Source: Cristatella mucedo
Taxonomy: Eukaryota > Bryozoa > Phylactolaemata > Cristatellidae
NCBI GenBank assembly: GCA_009760855.2
Contig: WPIO01000025.1
Span: forward strand, 1,347,501 to 1,411,500
DNA: 64,000 nucleotides
Reading direction: 5' to 3'
Shown: in pieces, positions 56,724-64,000 of the stretch
How positions within the stretch are numbered: position 1 is the stretch's first letter
Layout: each line of letters begins with the position of its first letter
Made by a program: the position numbers and the translations under genes
The notes under the pieces: generated by a model
Databases searched by the model: none
Told to the model about the DNA's origin: nothing
Seen by the model: only the letters and a program-made list of their open reading frames with translations

Positions 56724-58300
56724 CGCGGCGGCGGCGCACGTATGTGCAAGTACACAAAGGTCGACAGAGCTGGATACATCGACCAGACTCTCGCATCCAG
56801 ATAACTCCACGAATTTCGCACACCCGTGTGTGCATGCATGTGCACACGCATGTGCGTATGCATGCGACCACGCAGTCCGCCACACTGCTCAATTTTGAAG
56901 GATGAAAGTGCCGAGGGTGAGGCCGGCAGAAGTGTCGTTAGCGAAGCACACTGCTCAAAGCAACATATAGCCCCTGCCAACCCATTCTGCTCATGTCGAG
57001 TTTGAGCAAATGCGAAACCAGCCAATTGTGACTGACAGCCTTGGTGACCACACGATGGAGCCGATTTCAATATTGCATTCACAAAACGCCAGCAATTGCT
57101 GTCAGACAGGCTTTGAGGAGAGCTGCCTTGCCACCCCTTGCCATAATACCAGCACAGGCTAATGCATCGTCAGTCGTCCACAACAGCTGTTAAAACCAAG
57201 CAGCAACGGCAGCTCCACTAGCATCAGTGGCAGCTGACGCAATGCTTGGGTGATGGATCGTCACGCTGAAAGGCATGCCTACGTCGAACTGGCTCAGGCG
57301 ACTTGGTTTCGCGGACAGCGATCGGCGGTTAACAATCTCGGTATTCTGTGCCACCACTGGTGACTGGAGCTGCTCTCACTCTGCGTCTTCTGACAGCTTC
57401 ACCAGCTGATAGCTGGCCTAAGTTGTGGCTCAAACAAAGGCTGGCATGACAGTGTCTGTGAATCGAACTGAGTTTCAGGTTATGCAGCTTTGAGAATTAT
57501 ATAAATGACATACAGGCTGTTTTCTAAACAACCAGACTCATTCAAGACTGATAAATAAGGTTGGGGAGTTCAAGGAAAAGCTGCTCTCTTCCTCAGTATT
57601 GCCCTGGTTCGCTGTATTCTTTGAAGGGCATCAGTTTTCAGTTGTTCTTACAAATACATTGATTTTTGCTTTACGAGCCTCCATCTGAGCTTTGGTGCTT
57701 TTTACAAACTCTATCTTGTTCTTCTCAATTAATTATATTTCATCGCTGCAACTCTGAGCTTCCACAGCAGATCACCACCTCAAACCACAGCAGCTGCCAG
57801 TGCTTTAGGTGCTGGAGTCTCGTGGGACTGAGAAGGAGCAAATCTGTTAATCGCTTTCCAGGCGACCAACTTCAACATCGATCGGACCAGCGGTCTCTCA
57901 GAACTCTCAGTCGAAATCAGGTAGCGGAAATTTAGGGATGAGCGTCTCTTCGATAAAATGCCAGTCTGCAATGACCCAACCAGCTGTCATTAATCATGAT
58001 AACTGCCAACATGCAATGTTGCGTGGTCTCAGCTACTAATTCGCCAAGACCAGGCCGATCACCACCCTATCTTCTTCCTATAGGCTATAGGGCAGCTTTG
58101 TTTCAAGGGATCATTATAGAAAACCTAAGCAAACTCAGAGGTGCTTTCCAAAATGAAGTGAATATTCACCTCCCTAATATTCATAGCATCTACAATTTCA
58201 CACTCTAGGTTTGTATACGTCAGTTCAGTTTCAATTCAAAGATGATCTGTTGAATGTTCTGATTCCTGGTTCTAACATATATATATATAATGTATATATA

Positions 58301-58332
<32 letters not shown>

Positions 58333-58603
58333 CAAGTGCACACTCTTCCATATGCCGAAGAGACTCAAACCCGCTGATACTGATCGTTGAAGGTGACACC
58401 CTTTTATGACCCAATCAGAGCGCTGATCGATCAAGCAAGCTTGTGTGATGTCGTAATAGTTCCGAGGAATTCACCAGTATCCCGAAGAGGATGCCGAGTT
58501 TTAGGATGGCAACTTGGTTTATACCTATGTTTTGTTTATTATACAACCTGACTGCTCGTTTGACTGTATCTTCAAAGCAGTGTACTATTGAATAATCTTA
58601 TAA
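56724..58603. other. Unassigned; CA/TG-rich patch and (TA)/(GT) tract
   Basis: TGCATG/CACACG words at 56820-56875. A compound (TA)n-(TG)n tract at 58277-58332. Frames at 57666-57935 and 57996-58208 lack support. Confidence 0.3.
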
Positions 58604-58687
58604 AAGAAGAAGGCTAAGACCTTGCCAGCAAACAAGAAAACTGAAAGACCAACAACGGTTCAGTCCAACGAGCGTCGAATGCCTCAA
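58604..58687 (+). CDS. Short-intron gene, exon 1 of the visible part
   Basis: Open after an in-frame TAA at 58601; the true 5' end is not known. It ends at CAA|GTGAGA in phase 0. The 28 codons are basic and hydrophilic (KKAKTLPANKKTERPTTVQS, then NERRMPQ). It joins the next exon (58762) in phase 0 across a 74-nt intron. No domain recognised. Nuclear or disordered character is only a guess from composition. Confidence 0.3.
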
Positions 58688-58761
58688 GTGAGACCAGTTA
58701 ACACAAGCAACTTCAAACCAATTAAGCAAACCAATCTTTGGAGACACGGTCAATTTCCTAG

Positions 58762-58890
58762 CTGCAGCTGACTCCAGCAAAAAACCTTCAACTTCCACCA
58801 ATGCCTTCATGGCAGAACAAGAAGCTAGCTGCTGACCGATCAACGACAATGATCTCAAGAACTGAATTTGTCCGCACCTTTGCCATACTG
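58762..58890 (+). CDS. Short-intron gene, second exon
   Basis: 129 nt from CAATTTCCTAG to a consensus donor CTG|GTAAGTAT, phase 0 at both ends. It encodes LQLTPAKNLQLPPMPSWQNK, then LAADRSTTMISRTEFVRTFA, IL. An internal ATG at 58801 could be the start if the upstream exon is not used. It is followed by a 40-nt intron with a good pyrimidine tract (TTTTGTTTTCAG). Confidence 0.42.
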
Positions 58891-58930
58891 GTAAGTATAC
58901 AGATTAAGCTCAAATTAATTTTGTTTTCAG

Positions 58931-58982
58931 TTAACCATAGACATCGAAATTCCCATCCTACAAGCTACAGCAACCCTTCCTG
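58931..58982 (+). CDS. Short-intron gene, third exon
   Basis: 52 nt between TTTTGTTTTCAG and CCTG|GTATGT, entering in phase 0 and leaving in phase 1. It reads LTIDIEIPILQATATLP. The next intron is 41 nt with the acceptor GCATTTGCAG. Confidence 0.42.
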
Positions 58983-59023
58983 GTATGTAACTCCATGAGA
59001 ATAATCCCTGTTTGCATTTGCAG

Positions 59024-59081
59024 GATCTGTAACCGGCAATCGGCGGGCCAGTTCACTCGTAGCAAGAATGGTACAGTGCCA
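59024..59081 (+). CDS. Short-intron gene, fourth exon
   Basis: 58 nt, phase 1 in and phase 2 out, with donor CCA|GTAAGT. It reads SVTGNRRASSLVARMVQC. Then a third short intron of 41 nt ending GGTGGCAG. Confidence 0.42.
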
Positions 59082-59122
59082 GTAAGTAACAGGCGTAGCT
59101 GCTTTGCATTTAACGGTGGCAG

Positions 59123-59132
59123 AGCCAAGTGA
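59123..59132 (+). CDS. Short-intron gene, terminal micro-exon with stop
   Basis: After the 41-nt intron the phase-2 frame completes a Gln codon and reads Ala, Lys and TGA, so the model closes here. The exon is very short, so this end is the weakest part. The minus-strand open frame over the same DNA (59270-58965) is considered a shadow because three introns of 40-41 nt with matching phases exist on the plus strand. Confidence 0.3.
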
Positions 59133-60829
59133 GCCATCTGGGAAGAGCTTGCTGTCAGTGAAAGTAATCGTTAGGAAGATGACGATACTGATACTCCTAG
59201 GGGTTGAGCAATGGCAGCTATGTACACAGTCTGTATGCTGTGCAGGAACTACGCGTGGGTCAGGCTGCAAGTTGCCGCATGGTTGATTTTAATCTTGAGC
59301 GATGCTTCGCGCAGAGAGAGAACAATCGTGGGCCCTCGAACCGCTCCTGCTGTGGAGCTGTGCAGGATCTGAATCATCGGGTCAGCCTCAGGCTGAATGT
59401 AACGCTTCAACGTGGCAACGGCAGTGGCAGCGGCAGTGTGCCTTGCGCTCCGCCCGGTGGCTTTGGCAGCTGTGGCGGCATGGCAGTGGCAGCAGCTTGC
59501 TGGCGGCGTGGCGGCAACGGTGGCGGCGCAGCAGCATGGCGTTGGCGGCAACATAGCGTGGAGCCATGGCGCCAGCCGCGAAACGCTGCCCGCAAACATC
59601 GATCAGACTCGGGGGCGCTAATGATGTGGGCGATCCACAATCGGTCTTTTCGTGATACATTACGTTTTTGTCAGCGGTGACGCACGTGGGGCGGGAGGGC
59701 GACGAAGCCGAAGCGATCCGGCAGATCGCCTCAACGAAGTGAGCAAGGAGCAGCGAGCAAGCAACCTCGCTGGTCGCTCGACGTCACACCGCGAACACAC
59801 AGAGCATAACTACGCGGACACATGACGCCCTGGGTCGAAGCTGCGACCACCAGGGGACGATTTACGGTGAGCGTTGCCGGCAGTATCGCTGATCGGCTTC
59901 GGCAGCGCACTGGACGGCAGCAAAGCCGACAGGGCCCTACGGGGATTGACGGCAGCCCTGAAGAACTGCTAAGCGGCGATGGCGGTAGCGGGCGCTTTCT
60001 CGGAGGGCCGCCCACCTGTGGCACCACCAGCCACGGCAGGCCGATTCGCACCGCCACGCCACCACCACCGCTGCAGGCCGGCTAATGGCTCGCTCAGCCA
60101 ACTCTGGACCCCCGCAACCCCGGACAACCTCTGACCAGCGGCGCAAAGCCGATTACTTCGCTGGTCAGCGAAACGCGCCGTCAGTCGAACGCACCATGAG
60201 ATAGAAAGGGCGATCAGCGGGGTTGGAGCGGAAAACATAGATGGCGCTACGCGCTCGCGCCGATCGACCGCCATAGCTCGCCCCTCCGAAGATAATCTGG
60301 GTAAACAATCCGCGCCGTGCAGCCGCTTTCTTCAGCACGAGATATCAACTTGAAGGAGCTCGCTACGCTTCCGGCGCAACCCTGCGCCAGCGAAGTCGTG
60401 CGACCGAAAATAGAGCGTGCGACAGACAAAGTAACCTCTTTGGTCTCCAAAGTACCCTGCAGAGTGAATGCGGGTTGGGGCAGACGATGGCTGGTCGACG
60501 CTCGGCCTCAGACCCGTCTGGGAAGAGGCTAACACCGTCATCGCCCGAGCGAAATGGTCAAACCGCTTGCTGTTCGCGCGCCAGCCTTGTGGCTGGCTAC
60601 AGCTGGGCCGTAAGCAACTTGCTGTCGGCTTTCGGCGGTACCGTCGCCGTGTCAATACCTACCGAAAAAAGGCCACGAACATCGATTATGAAACCAAGAA
60701 AGCCAGCAACACTCTGGTCAGGAGGTGGTAGCCGATTCGGTGAAACCAGCGCATCGCACCGCAGTGTCATTGTTGACAGCTTTGCAGTAACCATTGATAC
60801 TGACACAAGTGTTTACGGGTTTCAGCCAG
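59133..60829. other. CpG-rich block
   Basis: From about 59.3 to 60.7 kb the DNA is rich in CG and in GGC/GCA repeats (for example 59410-59580). Many overlapping frames on both strands of 60-200 codons result from this composition. It looks like an unmethylated CpG-island-type region, possibly a promoter for a gene running either way, but no start exon could be fixed. Confidence 0.35.
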
Positions 60830-60831
60830 CC

Positions 60832-60904
<73 letters not shown>

Positions 60905-60922
60905 CCTCTCTCTCTCTCTCTC
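60830..60922. repeat. (CT)n microsatellite, interrupted
   Basis: About 90 bp of CT with CCTC interruptions; more CT-rich sequence continues to about 60970. Confidence 0.95.
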
Positions 60923-60970
60923 ATCATCCTCTCATCCCTCTCCATTCTCTCTCCCTCTCCTCCACCTCTA

Positions 60971-62469
60971 AGCCAGGATCTCTCTCTGGAACCAGCGGTG
61001 TCTTTCAAGCATTGCTGGAGACTACAGCTCAGACTGCCAGTTCTGTGAATGGGGGGAGCTGCTGTTCAGTGGCTGAACTCCCTTTTGTCAGCAACTAAGC
61101 AGCTGGTCAGTGGCCTGGGGCTTTCTGCTTTGTGGAGGGAATGGCTAGTGGCCATCCACTAGAAGCCGTTGATTCCACACTGCATGGTGTTGCAGCAGTG
61201 GGCGCCCACCAACAAGCGCATGGCAACAGGTCATTGCCAGCCAGGTGTTACCAATACGCAAGCATGACAGTAGTATTTTCTGTTTACACCTCCTACCTTG
61301 TTACACTAGCTCCCGCTCAAGCACGGTCGTACAGTTATCGCCACACCTTTAAGATCCTTCACTGTTTTCGGAATATCTATCCGGAAGCCAATCCTTATGA
61401 TGACATTTCAATAAACCATTTTAACTCAGTTAATAACGAAGCATTCTTCAGTAATCAATTTATCATTAGGTTCTTATGTTGCTTTGACAGTGTTGACTTA
61501 CCTATATATGGTAAAAATGTTTTCTCACCTGAAGTACTATGCTGAGATTAAGTTATCTGTTATTAATATTTTCAATTTAGTAGTGTACTATTCTTGATAT
61601 TTATACCAAAATGTTGGTTGGTGAAAAGTCGTTTTGAAGCAAGAAATTTTAGCGTCTTACTTTTTTTCTTCCAGCCTCAAATCTACGGAGACCGTGCTAG
61701 TTCGTGTCCTTAAAGCCGGGAGCTCGTCGACTTCGAGGTCATCCTCGATTTGTTATTGCTTCAAGAGCAAACTAAGCCCGTTTCCTGCTTAGCGAAACAC
61801 TGCCCGATTCAGTTATCTTTGTCAACTAACTATGACTTTCTTCTTTGTTGGGCATCTGTAAGTGTACTCTATGAATTAAGCCTTGGCACATCGATTCGAT
61901 AACTTTAAAGCCAGAAGATTACGTATTCGGTGGAAAGTTTTCAATATCGCTGAAAACTATAAGCAATATTATTGCCAAACCATCCACAAATTCATCTCCG
62001 GAAATAACTCAAGAAGAGTAGGAAGTGGCTGGTGAGGGATTTGAGGAAGTAACTTCGCACATCTGATACAACGCTCTGGATGGCTGAAATGATGCGCCCT
62101 CCGCTGAGTAGACGTTATTACCACATTTTGAAGTGGGTTCCCAATCTGTTGCTAAGCAAGCTTCGTCAGCAATGGTCTGCTCGGAATGGAACATTTCAGA
62201 GTAGTGTCTTAAGTGGTGGATGACAGCGTTGTAGTACATTCAATTTTCCCCAGTTTAAATGAAGAACAAGCCATTGTAAGTTTTATGAGGGTGGGCTGAG
62301 CTTTGCCTCTATAACTGTTCTGAGCAACAGTCATCGACCCACTTCAACCTCAGCCATAATATACAGGATTTTTAATTTTACTATACTGCTGCGTAACTTC
62401 TGATACTTTATTTGGTAGCCAGCCAAAACTCGATGACATGGTTATTACCTCTTTGAGTTGTATAAACGT
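60971..62469. other. Unassigned sequence
   Basis: The plus frame at 61132-61545 (137 codons) has no recognised domain or paired splice sites. It includes hydrophobic text near FSVYTSYLVTLAPA. Nothing else seen. Confidence 0.3.
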
Positions 62470-63155
62470 TCTTATCCTTTGAAAAAGCTGGGCTACGCAA
62501 AGAAAGCTATTATGCCACTACAGCCCGGACTATGGAATATGGCTGCGAGAGCTGGTGCTGCGTCCCAGCGGTTTGAGCACGTGTCACCTTTGCTGGAAAG
62601 AGCGAGGATTGGTTGCCAGTTGAGCAAAGGATACCTGAGCAAGTTCTTACGCTGAGCCCATTACAAGGCCCGCCACTTGACTTGGCTCTCTTCGACCACT
62701 CTCACGTCAGACTGCTGCATCAGTTTCAGCCTGTTCTTTCCCACTCGGGTCCTGTGTGGACATTGGCAAATTAGCTACAGCTCCATTCCTCTAAGCCCGA
62801 GAGACGTTGTGCAGCAGAAGAGGCTTTGTAGCTCTGCGGGTCCTGAGACTGTGGGAACTCTAGCTTCCACCAATTTCTTTACAAGCTGACCATCTACTCT
62901 CCAGCTGCCGACTACTGGCACATCTTTCAGCGGTCCTGAGACTGCTGCTTCTATGCTGCACTACCTCAACTGCTCTCTAACTCTGCTATGCTTCCACTTT
63001 CTCTTTTGTTTGCGTGAGACGAAGTCTGGTGGCTATTCTCGAATGCGTACCAAGAAAGCCGCTTAGGCCATTGATTGCCCTTCTCCCCAAACTCCTGCAT
63101 GCTACCATGGTCTTTTGCCAGAAAAGGGTTACTGACGGAGATACACACACACTTC
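62470..63155 (+). mobile_element. LINE-2f copy, degraded
   Basis: NMAARAGAASQRFEHVSPLL and CQLSKGYLSKFL (VEQRIQSKVL), then in broken frames GTCCTGTGTGGACATTGGCA and GCGTGAGACGAAGTCTGGTGG, ending with GAGATACAC. Same family and orientation as 51.65-52.27 kb, with many single-base indels. Confidence 0.7.
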
Positions 63156-63299
63156 GCAATAATCCACCCTAGACAGAACAGGGCGTTAGTTATAATTTTA
63201 GCAGCAGCCACCGTGGTAGACGAATCCTGCCGATCCATTTTAATGCGTGGGAGTATCAACGTCTGCTTTCAGCTGATAGATTGAGCAGGAGGACCAGGG

Positions 63300-64000
63300 C
63301 GGTGCATTACCATCATTATTTTAAAAAATTGGAGTTGAAAAACTGCCGCTCAAAATCTGGCTCCGCCATCTCCTGTTGAATCTGCACGTAATCTAGGTGT
63401 CCTGTTCAAGAGTGACCTTTCATTGAACGATCACATCATCCCTCACGGTCAATTCTGCCGACTTTCAGCTTCCTGCATTAGCAAAAATTTGGGCTTGTAG
63501 GCAGCGATAATAAATCCATGACAGTCAATGCATCATTTTGTCCAATGTGTCATTTCGTCTCGTCTTCTGTAACTCACTGCTTGCTGGTGTCCCTGCGTGC
63601 AATCAGAGGCGCCTAGCTGGTGCGAAACTCAGCTAGGCTCGTCGATGACGTCGCCATTGGCACATTCGCGCGCGCACAAGTACACCCACTTCTCGCCGAC
63701 ATGCAAGCAATCAAGCAGCACATCTGACTTCAAGGTTATTCTTACTTGTACGGCTCTTCCATTCTCCTGGCTCTAACCTATCTATTAAGAACTACTCCCC
63801 AACTTGGTGAAGGAATATAGTTCTGCTATTCTGACTAGAATCGTTTAGCGCCCACTCCTTACCCGAACCTCAAATCAGATTCCCCGGAGACCAGTGGCTT
63901 TAGTTCGTATGCTTCAAAAGCCTGGAAATCACCGACCTAGCACCACAGCGATTCCCTGACATGAGGACATCAAAGAAGCTTAAGGCACACCATTGTTAAG
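63300..64000 (+). mobile_element. LINE-1f relic, runs off the window
   Basis: CTCAAAATCTGGCTCCGCC, CTCCTGTTGAATCTGCACG, TTTCATTGAACGATCACATC, CTGTAACTCACTGCTTGCTG, CACTTCTCGCCGACATGCA and GGAGACCAGTGGCTTTAGTT follow the ORF2 C-terminal order of the 48.6-49.4 kb copy. No frame survives. The 3' end lies beyond 64000. Confidence 0.75.

Noticed and set aside
58965-59270. Minus open frame of 101 codons with Cys pairs as a Cys-rich extracellular exon
   Set aside because: The plus strand over the same DNA has three short introns with consensus sites and chained phases, which is better evidence.

Overview
The window looks like a piece of an invertebrate animal nuclear genome. It shows spliced genes with GT/AG introns, extracellular modules encoded on symmetric phase-1 exons, several families of non-LTR retrotransposon, tRNA-derived SINEs, a Ty3/Gypsy relic and very many long microsatellites. 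There are no operons, Shine-Dalgarno sites or dense prokaryotic genes. The phylum cannot be fixed from sequence alone. Most of the 64 kb is repeat or intron.

The most interesting content is a small clustered family of CUB-like membrane proteins. Locus A (+ strand, 13.3-23.4 kb) has four exons that join with matching phases: a CUB-like domain (type 1, five Cys), a second CUB-like domain (type 2, six Cys), a transmembrane exon at 21.5 kb, and a cytoplasmic tail exon at 23.1-23.4 kb with an SH3-type proline motif and two Tyr-based motifs (YHEL, YDEI). Locus B (- strand, 46.2-47.0 kb) repeats the type 1 / type 2 pair with the same exon phases and nearly the same Cys spacing. Decayed type 2 modules lie on both sides of it (about 47.05-47.31 and 45.07-45.39 kb). 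A third tail sharing the LDxFTYG core with locus A lies on the + strand at 44.2-44.5 kb. Together they suggest a birth-and-death family of type I receptors. A separate four- to five-exon + strand gene model with introns of 40-41 nt lies at 58.6-59.1 kb; its function is unknown.

Layout: 0-4 kb repeat-poor DNA with a (GT)n tract; 4.2-7.2 kb Ty3/Gypsy relic on the - strand with a 100-bp LTR and an inverted internal segment; 7.2-9.0 kb LINE-1f (CR1/L2-like, named here for convenience); 9-13 kb microsatellites and possible - strand exons; 13.3-23.4 kb locus A, whose big intron holds a LINE-1f copy with a nested MITE and SINE; 24-32 kb mostly unassigned, with LINE relics; 33-34.6 kb LINE-1f split by a SINE; 34.6-40 kb SINEs and microsatellites; 40-42.3 kb LINE-1f fragments on the - strand; 42.8-47.3 kb locus B region; 47.7-53.7 kb nested LINEs including the best LINE-1f ORF; 54-58.6 kb SINEs, a 46-nt G run and a possible module fragment; 58.6-59.1 kb short-intron gene; 59.3-60.8 kb CpG-rich block; 62.5-64 kb LINE-2f and LINE-1f relics.

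Repeat families named here: LINE-1f (3' tail with TTCTCTGAGGG and ending in (ATT)n), LINE-2f (3' tail ending in ACATT repeats), SINE S1 (tRNA-like head, unique tail) and SINE S2 (tRNA-like head, tail resembling LINE-1f). No complete rRNA, tRNA or CRISPR feature was found.
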